DNA from: Diphasiastrum complanatum | Taxonomy: Eukaryota; Streptophyta; Lycopodiopsida; Lycopodiales; Lycopodiaceae | Direction of reading: 5' to 3' | Length of the DNA stretch: 64,000 nt | Assembly: GCA_029204225.1 (NCBI GenBank) | Contig: CM055092.1 | Location: forward strand, 76,537,317 to 76,601,316 | Shown: positions 34,628-45,835 of the stretch, piece after piece | How the letters are laid out: the number at the start of each line of letters is the position of its first letter | Numbering within the stretch: position 1 is the stretch's first letter | Notes under the pieces: model-generated | What the model was told of the DNA's origin: nothing | The model's input: only the letters and a program-made list of their open reading frames with translations | Databases searched by the model: none | Made by a program: the position numbers and the translations under genes

Positions 34628-35832
34628 TGTAGTGACATCTAAGGAGGCTAGCTCCATAAATGGCATTGCCAAGTTGTATTTGTTGTATATAACGACTTGC
34701 TTAACATGTATGCCAAAAAAATAAGAACCCGCCAACACTGGTTGGGAACCTTGCATTTTTAAAACAAACATGTTTCCCAAACGTTATAAAAGTTTGAAGG
34801 GTGGAGAGTGAAACAACCAAAATAAAAATGAAAACATTTGACTTCAATGTTGTCTCATCATCATTCCTTCAAAATCATGCGCAGTGGCAATTGATAGAGT
34901 CATGACTTACACTTGCTTACCTACACATGGGACCATAGTGGCATTGTCCTTGCAAAACTCACATTTTTATTAGTTTGGAAGTGGTTTTGGTTAGTAGCTG
35001 CATGAAATTTGGATAATATATCAAGCAATAGATTCAATAGAGTAGTTAGTAACTATTTTACTTCTCTATAATTTGTAAATTAATTCAACCCCTCAAGAGT
35101 CAAAGGTGATGAACTCTTGATAACACAATAGATTAGTTAATTATGGTGAACATTTATTCTAGTGGCAAGCACCATTATGCATTTAAGCTAGTTGTTGACT
35201 TTAGTGGCAACCATGATGTAACTTTTCTTACTTTTTTTAGTTTTGCGATGTAGTTGAAGTAGCAATCATCCATAAGACAATTTAGCCAAATTTGGCTATA
35301 AACAAAATATGAAAGTAAAAACATTAAGCATCTTCTATGCCTTTTCTTTTTCGTTTTCGAAATTTGGCGACTAGAAAACCCAAGCAACACTTTTTTGTTA
35401 GTTTATTTTTCAAAAATCGACAGCTGGCAATTTTACCAAAAAAAATGCTTTCCTTTTTTGGAAATTCCAATGTAGCCCCAAATGGAGATCACCTCAAGCA
35501 CGAAGTAGTCAATAATTCTTATTGGGTGGACTCGTTATTAGGTCCTGCATGCAAACAAGTGAAGCCAAATAAAGTGCTCTTAGTTCTAACGATAAAAATA
35601 AACACTCCACATTCTTGGGAGTTGTATGTATAATATTAACATTCCCCCTCTATTTGGGTCTAGGGACGTAGAAATGCAACATGAATGTGTGCATAGCTCA
35701 GCCTACTATGCATGTACCTCATAACAAATTGTGCCGACAGTTCAGTTTGATCTTACTTAGCTCCAAACATAACAACTTGGATGTATGTAATCAGAAATTG
35801 AAATGTATGAGCTTGGAGGACAATGGAATTAC
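34628..35832. other. Anonymous AT-rich DNA
   Basis: I see short frames only and no recognisable repeat or coding similarity. Confidence 0.5.
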
Positions 35833-35910
35833 CTGCACTGCACTTGGTTTCGAGTGGCATTGAGCTACGTCTTCTGCCTGCACTGATTTGGGCGGGCTCA
35901 TTATGGGATC
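35833..35910 (-). pseudogene. Exon-like block, 26 codons
   Basis: On the minus strand TTTTTGTGCAG precedes and GTAATT follows a 78-bp block that is a multiple of three and open (DPIMSPPKSVQAEDVAQCHS...). This is consistent with a phase-0 internal exon lying downstream of the exon-like block at 36161-36271. I do not recognise the protein. It may be a captured gene fragment or a decayed gene. Confidence 0.4.
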
Positions 35911-36160
35911 CTGCACAAAAAAAGTTCCGTTAAATCTGAAAGAAGTATCAACTATTTGCATCTCAGATATATGTTGCATGTGACTACAAAAGGCAAACAA
36001 ACATTTAACTATGAGATTGCAGAAAAAACTCCACAATAACACTTCCAAGGTAACCGCTGTGTCAGATCCAGCAAAACTAACACAACAAGAACTGCACCCT
36101 AAAAATCTCCTTTAAGCACACTACTGTACCACATATCCTTTTGAGCAAGGAAACACATAC

Positions 36161-36271
36161 CTTGACCAACTTGTAAACCAGCCGGTCAGTGGCCCCTGCA
36201 GCCTTGTTGGCAGAAGGAGACCTCTCTCCCACAGTTGAGGAAGGTCCTTCATTACTTTTATCCTCTGTAGG
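36161..36271 (-). pseudogene. Exon-like block, 37 codons
   Basis: On the minus strand the acceptor ATGTTGCAG and donor GTATGTG bracket a 111-bp open block, phase 0, reading PTEDKSNEGPSSTVGERSPS and ending TDRLVYKLVK. It is probably from the same source gene as 35833-35910. The family is not recognised. Confidence 0.45.
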
Positions 36272-36384
36272 CTGCAACATTGATGTGGGACCAAATCTTA
36301 CAATCGTACACAGACAGAAACCTAATAGTATACGGTGAAACAAGCAGAGCCTCGTGTCACATGTTTGCGCATGACTAAAAGCCA

Positions 36385-36985
36385 CCACAGTTGTTGAAAT
36401 GGACAAACAGAATGTGACTTCTTCCAGTCTCCAGTTTCCTTGTTGACTAAAAGTCACAGTTGTTGAAATGGACAACAGAAGGTGACTTTCAACCTACAAG
36501 AAATCATGTAGGAACAAGAACATGCAGCAGTAGATAAATTCGGATCAGGTCAATCAGCAGGAGATTTTGATCTACCAATAGGACAGAAGGTGACTTGCAC
36601 TCTCTACTTTCCTTTGTTTTTCTCTTGAGGGAAGTAAAAGGCAAAAACGTCATCGCAGATCACCACCCTTTGAGGTTGCTCACAGTTGCACTCAACACAC
36701 ATGACAGCAGCATGAGTGACTGGATACGTTGTGCAACGAGACCAACTAAAATCAAATTTCGCTTTCAACCTACAAGAGATCATGTAGAAACAAGAACAGG
36801 CAGCAGTAGACAAATTCAGGTCAAGCAGCAGAAGATTTGATCTACCAATAGAAGGACAGAAGGTGACTTCCACTCCCAATTTCCTTTGTTTTCTCTTGAG
36901 GGAAGTAAAAGGCAAAAATGTCACCGCAGATCACCACTCTTTGAGGTTGCTCATAGTTGCACTCAGCACACATTACAGCATATTG
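36385..36985. repeat. Tandem duplication, unit ~270 bp
   Basis: A block beginning CAACCTACAAG(A)AATCATGTAG (about 36490) recurs at about 36767, sharing GATTTGATCTACCAATAG, TTCTCTTGAGGGAAGTAAAA and CTTTGAGGTTGCTCA. A smaller repeat of GTTGAAATGGACAACAGAA lies at 36391-36480. Confidence 0.75.
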
Positions 36986-37586
36986 ATTCCTAAGATTCAA
37001 ACAAAAGGAAAATCGGGTAAGCCATGCTAAGGAGTACCAAAAAGGATGTCACGAGTGCAGTTTTTCTGCACATAGCAACGAAAAGAGTTCTAGATTGTTG
37101 ATCAACTATCAAGATATTACTAAAATGAAGTATTAGGTCACTTGGGTGCATACCAATAGTTAATTACTGATTAAATTTTGTACTATTACATGTCATAAAT
37201 TGATATTTAGGGAGTCATTTTTTAGTATAAGGACTTTTGTCACAGCCAAAAAAAGACTCTCTAAAGACTTCATTTCTCCCTATTTACATGATTCTTTTGG
37301 GTGAAACTTATTAAACTAACATTGTTTGTTATAGTTGAACTAAAAAAAATATTATTGTTAGCATGTGACATTAATTCACATGCCCCAAAGTTCAACCAGA
37401 GTCCTTTTAGGAACTGCAGTTTTAGTCCTGGCTGGAACTCCTTAGCATGGGCTTACGTAATCATTGTCCTTGAAAGTCTTCACACTAGCACCATGCAAAA
37501 AAAAGTGAAGAGTTCTTAGGACATGGGAAATTACAATCAAAACAATTAGATCATTAACAAGATCCAATACAGTTTATGAGCATTAC

Positions 37587-37695
37587 CTGCAATACTCCAC
37601 ACAAAAGGGCTTGCAGTTCAATCTGCTTCTCTTGGTTGTTAGAAGAGAGAACTGACATCAACAAGGGTGTGGCGTGGTTGAGCTTCTGCATAATG
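37587..37695 (-). pseudogene. Importin-beta-like HEAT-repeat exon fragment
   Basis: Minus-strand translation gives GPVIMQKLNHATPLLMSVLS then NNQEKQIELQALLCGVLQ followed by a GTAATG donor. This resembles importin subunit beta-1, where a MM.LH.TLE...EKQ.ELQ.LLCG.LQV segment precedes the next helix. Importin beta carries nuclear cargo through pores. Only this exon is recognised and nearby frames are broken, so it is a fragment. Confidence 0.5.
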
Positions 37696-37972
37696 ACAGG
37701 CCCACTAGAGCTGCATCACAATTGTAGCAGTATCTTCTGTTGAGAAAGTCGTGAATCACCCGCATTCTTGACTGGTCAGAAGTGCTTAAACAATGCTTTG
37801 GAAAAAGGGCGAAAGAGGTGATGGAGCTCCTGTACTTTCCTCGTATCCTTATGCCAAGAAGTAAATTGCTTCACACCCTTCCTGGCTCCACATCCAGATA
37901 AAAACTAAGGTACTAGATCAGACCAAAGGTGCATAAACAGCTACAGTGAAGGAGTGAGGAAAGAATTCTCAC

Positions 37973-38178
37973 CTCCCACCATCCACTGTTTCTGAAGGAA
38001 AAATGAATGTAGCATTACACATGCTATGGTTCAACATCTGATTCCATCCCAGCTTATTTGCAGATCTCAACCACATGTGAGAAACGAGAGTGAAAATGAA
38101 TCTGTTGACCATTGGACCTGTCTCCTGCAACTTGCCTTGGCCCAGGCCCATGACAAGCAAATCACCTTCATTTGACAC
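37973..38178 (-). pseudogene. Exon-like open block, unrecognised
   Basis: The minus frame reads SNEGDLLVMGLGQGKLQETG, PMVNRFIFTLVSHMWLRS and ends PSETVDGGR at a GTGAGAATT donor. The acceptor is unclear. It lies in the same orientation as the importin-like and other exon-like blocks. Confidence 0.35.
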
Positions 38179-38527
38179 AAAATTTGGTACATCAGTTCAA
38201 TTTCGGCCTTGATGGTACACCTCCATATGTTGAAAGAAGAAATGATCGCTGAATTGATCATTTCATTTAAAAAGGATCACACACTTCTCCTAGTTCAACC
38301 AAAGAAGTATATATGAATTACATACCCGGCAGAGAAGCTAGGTTTGACATTGAGACTCCAGACATACATCCCAATGAAGACCATCGAGCTCCAAAACATT
38401 CCATGCACTGAGCACTTAAACACAAGTACATCGCATTAGCTATAATGCCATATTGTTGCATTTGCAAAGTTTGGATAACATTAAACAAAAGTTGAAGGTA
38501 AGATAGACTATATATGTAAAAAAGAAT

Positions 38528-38535
38528 GTCAAGAC
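38528..38535. other. 8-bp target-site duplication of the hAT element, left copy
   Basis: GTCAAGAC here and at 39492-39499 are identical. Confidence 0.9.
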
Positions 38536-39491
38536 CAGTGTTGGCCGGGTATTGATTTTTTTTACGGTTATCAACCCGGTTCTAAAGACCCTAACCGGCG
38601 GGTACACTATTTCTCAAGAACCGGTTTCTATGTAGAACCGGCGGGTATGCTCTTTTGTAGGAACCGGCCATGGTTGAGAACCGTCGGGTCCCTTTGAGCC
38701 TTGGATTAAGGTTGAGAACCGGATCGTCACTTGGAGGGGGGTATAACCCAACTATCAATTCACCCTATAGAACCTAACATTTATTGAGGGCTTTTAGCAA
38801 GTGAGGACATCATGATAGATGAGAATGTAGACCTCATTGAGGAGTATGGATTTTTTCATGAGTAAGATGAGTAAGAGAATGTTAATATAGACATTGTAAC
38901 TAGACTTTTTTCAAGGCTAGCATTTTGTTGATGGGTAGTTGGTTGATAAGTGGAATGTTAAAACTTAGAACATTGTGCAACAAGACTTTTTTTTAGTAGC
39001 ATTTATATAATTCATATTTTTAGAGTGTTTATTTATTTGAGTTGTTTAGTTGTGAAGTGTGATTTTTTTTGCACAATTGAAACATCATAGGCATTTAAAA
39101 GTGTGAGATTTTTATGAGTAATTGATAAGTGGAGGAATGCTCAAAGTGCACTTGACACTTTTTTTACGTGGCTTCCACGTGTCTTTTGATAAATAATGTG
39201 AGGGAATTTAACATAGTATGCAACAATAATTTTCAAAATGATTTTTTATTAATATTTTTAAAAATAGTATATATTGAGAACCTGATATAGGAACCGACGG
39301 TCCTTAATAGAGTAATAACCGGCAGATTGAGAACCGCCAAGATTTATCTTATAAAGTATTATTGAGAACCACCAAGTTTAAATATTTTAAATGTAATCCA
39401 ATACCCTGAACCGGCGGTTCTTGATTTACAAAAAAAGGGCAATACCCTGAACTGGCGGGTATCATAAGTATGTGAGAACCGCCCAACACTG
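38536..39491. mobile_element. Non-autonomous hAT element
   Basis: The 956-bp element begins CAGTGTTGGCCGGGTA and ends with the inverted form GCCCAACACTG. It is flanked by the perfect 8-bp TSD GTCAAGAC. Both ends carry repeated AACCGG/AACCGCC/GCGGGTA words in several copies, typical of hAT subterminal transposase-binding repeats. No transposase reading frame is present. Confidence 0.9.
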
Positions 39492-39647
39492 GTCAAGACA
39501 CCCCTCACCATCCTCCTCCCACCATTGCATTGGATAATCTGCCACAATAAAAATCATGTAAGGAACAACATCCATTAAGACTATAATTTTTTTCAACAAA
39601 ACCATAACAAGAGCTAAGAGCGTGTGTAGTAGTAAATTAAAAAAACC

Positions 39648-39833
39648 TCATTCATACATACCTGCAATGTTATGACATTTGGAGATGGCATCATAAAAAG
39701 CATCCATAAGTTGATGAGGGACGCGTTCGTCAACAAGTTGATTTGCAACCTTTATGCCCGTCATCATGTAGAGAAAATGCCTATTATTCAACCCAACAAC
39801 AAAATTGTAAGTATTTACCAAAATTGAAACCAA
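39648..39833 (-). pseudogene. Exon-like block, source of repeats in the adjacent palindrome
   Basis: The minus frame includes MMTGIKVANQLVDERVPHQL and MDAFYDAISKCHNIAGMYE. About 75 bp of it (39700-39775) is duplicated in both arms of the palindrome at 39952-40548. The protein family is not recognised. Confidence 0.4.
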
Positions 39834-39951
39834 AGCTTATATCAAAATAAAACTCGAGAAATATAATTCATTTACATACGTTGGAGGGCCGATTCAATAA
39901 ATTGGATGGCCATTTAAGTAAATTGGAGCAAGGCCAGCAAAACATAGACAT

Positions 39952-40548
39952 GAAGTTGGGCATGCTAATGGTGGTTGAGGTTTGAAAACAAGCCTCCAAC
40001 ATGTTTGGGATTGACTATGTGCAACAGTTTACTGCCCAGTGCATGTGGGACCTAGTCATGCTCTTGCAAGAGGAATTTATATTCAATCATGTGCGCTTGG
40101 GGCAAGATTCTCGCTTCAACCAAAGAGGATAGGTAAGAAAAAAAGCACCCACAAATTGATGAGGAACGCGTTCATCAACAAGTTGCTTTGCAACCTTTAT
40201 GCCTATCATCATGCTAAAAGAATATAATTGATTTTACTAGCATGATGAATGCGTCAATGGCTAGTAAAATCAGTTATATTCTTCTAGCATGATGACGGAC
40301 ATAAAGGTTGCAAAGCAACTTGTTAATGAATGCGTCCCTCATCAACTTATAGGTGCTTTTTTTCTTACCTATCCTCTTTGGTTGAGCGAGAAACTTGCCC
40401 CAAGCGCACATGATTGAAAATAATTTCCCCTGGCAAGAACATGACTAGGTCCCAGACGCATTGGGCAGTAAAATGTTGCACATAGTCACTCCCAAACATG
40501 TCAGAGGCTTGTTTTCGAACCTCAGTCTCCAGTAGCATGCCCAACTTC
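39952..40548. repeat. Palindrome with 290-bp arms and 18-bp spacer
   Basis: 39952-40241 is nearly the reverse complement of 40260-40548 (about 88-90% by eye), with an 18-bp spacer at 40242-40259. Each arm holds an exon-like frame (KLGMLLETEVRKQASDMFG in the right arm, minus strand) ending at a GATAGGTAAGAAAAAA donor-like sequence, followed by a copy of the 39700-39775 exon block. Copia-C begins within a few bases of the right end. Confidence 0.85.
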
Positions 40549-40552
40549 AAAG

Positions 40553-42034
40553 CTTTGTAGATCTAGCATAAGGTAGTCTACGTGACTTTAACAAAGCACA
40601 AGACTCACAAACATGATTGATGCTACTTAAGGATTTTGAAAGACCAATCAAAACTTGCTTCTTAGCCATTACCTCCAGTGATTTGAAGTTGAGGTTCATT
40701 TTATGCCAAACCTCTTGAATAGGTACTTGCTCACTTGCCACAAATTTAAATTGGTTAGCAATAACACAAGCATCTGGTTTGAACAACTTCCCTTGCCTTT
40801 TACCTTTTGCAATCAAGACATCCTTCCTTTTGATCATGCAAGCATCTCTATCAAACTCAACTTTGAAACCTTTACTTAGCACTTGACTCATACTAAGTAA
40901 ATTCTTGGTAATGGAAGGTATGAACAAAACATCCTTCAAATGAACATTCCTATTTGTAGAGAGAGAAATAAGAACTGTGCCAATCCCTTTGATTGTACAC
41001 TCACCATCATTGGCCATGTAGATTATCTTCTTGTCATCTTCATATGCCAACAAAGAAGTGAAGTACTCTTTATGAAACGTCATGTGTGAACTTGCTCCAC
41101 TATAAATCCACCATGGATCTAGATCTCCATCATTAGCAAGCATACACGAAGATATCACAAAAGCATCATCATTTGAATTTTGAACATCCAAACCATCTTC
41201 ATCATGAGTAAGGTTACCTTGCTTGTCTCGTTGATCTCTCTTCTTCTTGTAGTGTCCACTTGCAAAGTGTCCTTTGATGCCACAATAGAGACATTTGATC
41301 TATCTTTCTTTTTGCCATTTGAAGAAGCCTCCCCTTTATCTTGCCCTTTAGACCACTTGCTTTTGCCTTTTCCCTTGAATTCTCCTTTGATGAACATAGC
41401 CTCCTCTCCTACTTGAGATGTTGATGAAGATCCACCTCTTGCTTGAAGCCTATATTTTTCATTGATCAAGATCTCTTGAGGATCAATCAAACTTGGCAAA
41501 GTTCTTTGAATGGAAAGACTTTGTACTATGTTAGCATGAGCATCCAACAGTCCATTAGGAATAACTTGAACAAGCTCTCCTTCCTTAATGCTCTCATCAA
41601 TATAAGCTAATTCACCATCAAAGCTTTCACACTCAAAACAAAAGTATTTGGACTTTTTTCATTCTTTTGCAAACATTGAAAGATTTGTCTTCTTAGAGTC
41701 AACACTCTAGAAGTAGATTTGGATTCATAAGGCTTCTTCAAGCTTTCCAAGCCTCACTTGATGAAGTACACTTACCAACTTCCTTGAGAAGTTCATTGGT
41801 AACATTCATCTTAATCATATGTAGAGCTTTTTTAGATCTTTTGTCATAACTCACTTGATCTTGTTGTGTTGATGGCCTTTCCTCCAAACCTACAACAATA
41901 TCCAAAACATCATTTATCTCAAGAAGTGCTTTCATCCTCACTTTCCACAATGAATAGTTGCTTGAGATAAGCCTATCATTGCTTCCAACATGTATCCACT
42001 TGATGTAGCCATGTACTTGATCCTTCTCTTTCAA
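40553..42034 (-). pseudogene. Copia-C gag, protease and pre-integrase
   Basis: Gag is split over two frames: SSNYSLWKVRMKALLEINDV, EERPSTQQDQVSYDKRSKKA, then IQRTLPSLIDPQEILINEKY and the Gly/Lys-rich KGEFKGKGKSKWSKGQDKGE. A degraded zinc knuckle (YCGIKGHFAS) follows. The protease reads WIYSGASSHMTFHKEYF, where the catalytic D of DSGA is changed to Y. Pre-integrase has VWHKMNLNFKSLE with the first His cluster damaged, and HVCESCALLKSRRLPYAR. Confidence 0.8.
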
Positions 42035-42593
42035 TCTGTTCCAATGTACAAAACACTCTTTTGAAATACAACAAATGTTTCCAAAAAGAAATCACAAAGA
42101 TATGGAACCTCCCAATTCTCTTCTAGCACTTATATCCGAGCAAATCAACACATAGAATGTAAAAATCTTGATCAACCTATGATCTATTCTCAATCTAATG
42201 ACTTTTGCCACTTCCTAAGATTGAAACGCACTCTAATGAAGTTCAGTAACCTCACAAAATAGAGATCCAATCAAAATTAGGATTTTGACAAAATCACAAA
42301 AAATTGATTATTTCAAATTCTACATGCAATTGCCTAAAACTTGATATAGAATCTTGTAACCTCAAGTGAGACATTCCTAATGCATCCAAAATCGGCTATT
42401 TCTAGTAAGTGGTGTGAAATCAAAATCTTTTCAAGTTCTATAACGTAAAATGACTTTTGATCTACAAAAGATCCAATCTACATATGCAAGAAACTCGATT
42501 TTTGGATATAAATCCATCTAGCATGCTCTAGCATTGATATCTTCACCAAATCCTTGATAGATGTACTTGATCGTTTCATAACCTGCGACACAA

Positions 42594-42605
42594 GCTCTGA
42601 TACCA
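42594..42605 (-). other. Copia-C primer-binding site
   Basis: GCTCTGATACCA on the plus strand is the reverse complement of TGGTATCAGAGC and abuts the LTR. Confidence 0.9.
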
Positions 42606-43254
42606 TGTGAAGAATTTCAAACCATTCAAGATCCAATTCCATAAACTGATCTTTGGTTAGAAATAGACCAAATCTATCAATCCTACCAATGTGAAAAAAT
42701 CAACATCTACTTAAAGAAGGAGATGCAAACTCACTAAGAACCTTATCAAACATCAAACATAAGATATGATGAAGTTGATGTCCGTACAAAAATAGTAAGC
42801 TATTGTATTTTACACATGTGGATAAAAAAATAGCATAAAATAAGCATTTTACACACAAGATTGCAAGATATCACCAATATAGTGCACCAATAGATAGATG
42901 AACCTAAGAGAACCATGTATAAGCATGAAATGAGATAGGAGAGAGAGAATGTCTTCTCTTCCCATGAGTCACATCCTTTTATAACAGGTTCGAACCTAAC
43001 TTTAAACTTTGGTTTCCCTCCATAATGAAAACCCTATTATTTTTGTGACTAGATTCAATGTCTCTACTACTCAAATTGAATATCACCAAAACTCATGTTC
43101 TATAGTTTCTCACACTTTCCAAAAGTGTTTATTTAAATGCTTTTAGACTAATATAACTTTGAAAAGTCAAACTCTAAGTCTAATATAAAAATTGGCCTCA
43201 ATTGTCAAATATACAAATATGACCAAAATAACAAAACTAGTTGAAATTTCTCAC

Positions 43255-43255
<1 letters not shown>
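42606..43255 (-). repeat. Copia-C 5' LTR
   Basis: The 650-bp LTR aligns with the Copia-B LTRs over its whole length on the minus strand, including the TATAAAAGGATGTGACTC promoter-like stretch, but is much more diverged. Confidence 0.85.
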
Positions 43256-43292
<37 letters not shown>

Positions 43293-43700
43293 ACGTGTGT
43301 CCGTCATTGACGGGCGATGACGACCGATCTAGGTGGCTGCCGATGATCTAGTGGGTATGCCTGTCATTGATGGGCAATGGACGACCGACGATCTAGTGGG
43401 TATGCCCGTCGTTAGGACAGCCGGCGATCTGGGTGACAGAAGGTAAAAATCTGGGTAACCCAATGTTAAAAATCCGACCCAATGGCAAAAATCCGACCCA
43501 TGGTAAAAATCCTTGTCAAATATTTGACCCAATAATAAAAATCTGACCCAATGATAAAAATCCGACCCAATGGTAAAACTCCCAAATCCAATGGTAAATA
43601 CCATGGGTCGGGTCGAATCGGGTAAAGATCCGTGTAAAGATCCAACCCAACAGTAAAACTCCGACCCAAAGCATTTTTCCTACCCAATGTCATCCCAATG
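43256..43700. repeat. (AC)n followed by GATGG-rich and ~20-bp tandem repeats
   Basis: An AC tract (to about 43286) is followed by two ~52-bp units containing GATCTAGTGGGTATGCC. Then come about ten degenerate copies of a 20-bp unit of the form AAAATCCGACCCAATGGTA (43440-43680). The minus-strand open frames here (Gly/Asp/Phe-rich) are by-products of the repeat. Confidence 0.85.
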
Positions 43701-44615
43701 TTGGTGTGTATGTGTGTGTGCATATTTGATTTGTGCATGTATGCGTGCATATGTATGTGTGTGCATATTCAGTGTGTTTACAATTTTATGTTTATGTTTG
43801 TGTGCATGCAAGTGTGTTTGTGTATGTGTGTGTACATTTGTGCATTTTGTTTGTCAAAATCTTGGACAAAAAATAGGTGTTACAAAATTTTGAAATACAT
43901 TATATATATCAAAAATATCCAAATTCACTCGTGTATACTATGAAATTCGAATTGAACTCTTATTGGACAGCCATAACCATCGAAAGAATCTCATAACATT
44001 CTTGGTTTAAGAGACATTTTAAATAGTCCAAATATATATTTTCAACCAATTTCAAAACATCGTAGAAATGTCATTACTTAAATCTAATACCATTACCTGG
44101 CTATACACCAAGGTATTTAACATTGTCTCAAAGACAGGCGCACAAATATGCTGCCATTTCTATAAACATATCTTAAATTGCTAAGTAGCAAATCTACGTT
44201 TAAGAGCAAACAAAATCTCCGTGGATATGCGCCACTGATGCTCTCTTCACTAATCAAATAATGAATGTACAGCTCTAACAACCAAATGGCTGTGCTGCAA
44301 AAGATATGCTCTCCATCACCAAGTAGCTCCCTAAACTCCACGGAAAATCAACGATGATTCACCATCAAGTTTACCATATGCACAAACACACAGGTGGCCA
44401 ACTGTTATTAGATGAGACAAATCATAACAACAAAATTCATAAACCCTAAACTATGCAATGTATTTGGTCAAGATAACAAACAGCTCACCATAAGAAACTG
44501 ACATGCTTGTTGATTGGATTCAATGTTCAAAGTTTTTCATCAAATAAGGTGCAAATAGAAATCCCGACAAACCGAAATTGCAGACCGCTCCCAAACTCCA
44601 TCTATTTGTTGTGAA
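43701..44615. other. TG-rich tract, then anonymous DNA
   Basis: 43705-43850 is rich in TGTGTG and TATG. The remainder up to the foldback element shows no recognisable coding or repeat structure; the 44117-44341 minus frame is unrecognised. Confidence 0.5.
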
Positions 44616-44862
44616 TGACACGGGCTATGCTACAACTTCCACCTAGGAGGATGCAAAATCTTTAATTTGGGATAGGCTCTAATTGGTTTTTGGTTTTCAC
44701 TGCAGGCCTCTACAATTGTACACAAATTTGAAACTTTGGCATTCACCAAAGTGATCGAGTATAGTTGCAGATGCCTACATCTAAATGCTTGCAACAATAA
44801 GGGCCTCTCCAAATTTGAAGGTTACATTCTCCTAGGTGGATGGTGTAGCAAAGCCTGTGTCA
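44616..44862. mobile_element. Foldback MITE candidate, 247 bp
   Basis: The left end TGACACGGGCTATGCTACA and the reverse complement of the right end TGACACAGGCTTTGCTACA match. Inside, both arms carry CCACCTAGGAG(G/A)ATG, so the inverted arms reach about 60 bp or more. No coding capacity is present and no clear TSD was identified. Confidence 0.65.
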
Positions 44863-44934
44863 AACAAATAATAATGTTCACCAACTGCAAAAAACACATT
44901 TACGTTTATTGGAATGTACATACATACATATATA

Positions 44935-44946
44935 CACACTCAAACA

Positions 44947-44978
<32 letters not shown>

Positions 44979-44982
44979 CACA

Positions 44983-45041
<59 letters not shown>

Positions 45042-45190
45042 TCACATACAGATATAGATATACACATACATACAGATACATGTCTAAAAGATGCACATAC
45101 ATACATGTACACATACATACACACACATATATAAACATAAAAACACATTTATACATACACATACATGCATATATATACACACATACATAC
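44935..45190. repeat. (ATAC)n and (TA)n microsatellite region
   Basis: CATA repeats (44935-44975) lead into a TA tract (about 44987-45034), then more ACATA repeats. Tyr/Ile/His-rich frames on both strands are artefacts. Confidence 0.95.
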
Positions 45191-45392
45191 ATAAAGTCAC
45201 ACTCTAAAACAAACATAATCTTTGACAATAATCCTAAAATCTACAGACTAATCTAACTTTCACTCTTATCCTAACATACTTAACCCTAATTCAAAACTCA
45301 ATCCTAATCTTCCCTAGCATCTAACCAAAAACCTATTGCATGTTTACAATCCATAAATCTAACTATGAAATCTTAACCCATAATCATAAAAT

Positions 45393-45835
45393 CTAAAATC
45401 CTAACCACAGACTACTAAAGCACTTCCAAATATATAATGTTTTGAGTGCACCTGGCCACTCTTGCACATCGGTAAATCGGTCGTCACTGTCACTAATCAA
45501 CACTCGTACACTTGTTGCATTTCGCACTCTTGATAATGCCACATATAGTTGACGATGACTAAATACGGGACGTGGCAAATACAATCCAATAGTGTCCATA
45601 GTTTGCCCTTGCGCCTTGTTTATTGTCATGGCGAAAGCCGCTCTGATAGGAAATTGTACTCTTTGCAATTCAAACGACAAATCCGAATTGCTCGGCACTA
45701 AAGGGATCCGTGGAATGAGAACTCTACTTCCTATATTCTTCCCAGTAACTAACTCTGCCTCTATGACCTGTTTGCCCAATCTACGAATGATAAGTCTCAT
45801 ACCATTGCAAAATCCCTTGTGCGAAAGGTCCGATG
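45393..45835 (-). pseudogene. Helitron Rep/helicase C-terminus (PIF1-like)
   Basis: Minus translation gives LSHKGFCNGMRLIIRRLGKQ, GSRVLIPRIPLVPSN, LPFELQRVQFPIR-like text read here as ELQRVQFPIRAAFAMTINKA, QGQTMDTIGLYLPRPVFSHR and QLYVALSRVRNATSVRVLI. These are helicase motifs V/VI of the PIF1 domain of plant Helitron transposases. The region between the N-terminal block and GLCNGTRL-like text is missing: N- and C-terminal parts abut at about 45800-45835. The open part of the C-terminus looks intact to its end. Confidence 0.85.

Larger units (their letters stand above)
40553..43255 (-). mobile_element. Copia-C: truncated relative of Copia-B, reverse strand
   Basis: It has a 5' LTR (43255 to 42606, TGTGA...TCACA), a primer-binding site, gag, protease and the pre-integrase start in the same order and with strongly similar protein text to Copia-B. 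It stops abruptly in the pre-integrase/integrase region (RRLPYARSTK) next to the palindrome. It has no 3' LTR. It keeps the ~200-bp gag linker that Copia-B has lost. Frameshifts and stops make it non-functional. Confidence 0.85.

Noticed and set aside
43440-43680. CRISPR-like array of short repeats
   Set aside because: Units are contiguous degenerate 20-mers without unique spacers, in a eukaryotic genome; it is an ordinary minisatellite.
44736-45256. Tyr/Ile/His-rich frames of 115-132 codons
   Set aside because: They cover the TA and ATAC microsatellite and exist on both strands.
45393-45800. Host PIF1 DNA helicase gene
   Set aside because: The motif text matches Helitron-encoded helicases, and the adjacent N-terminal block is Helitron-like with the middle deleted.
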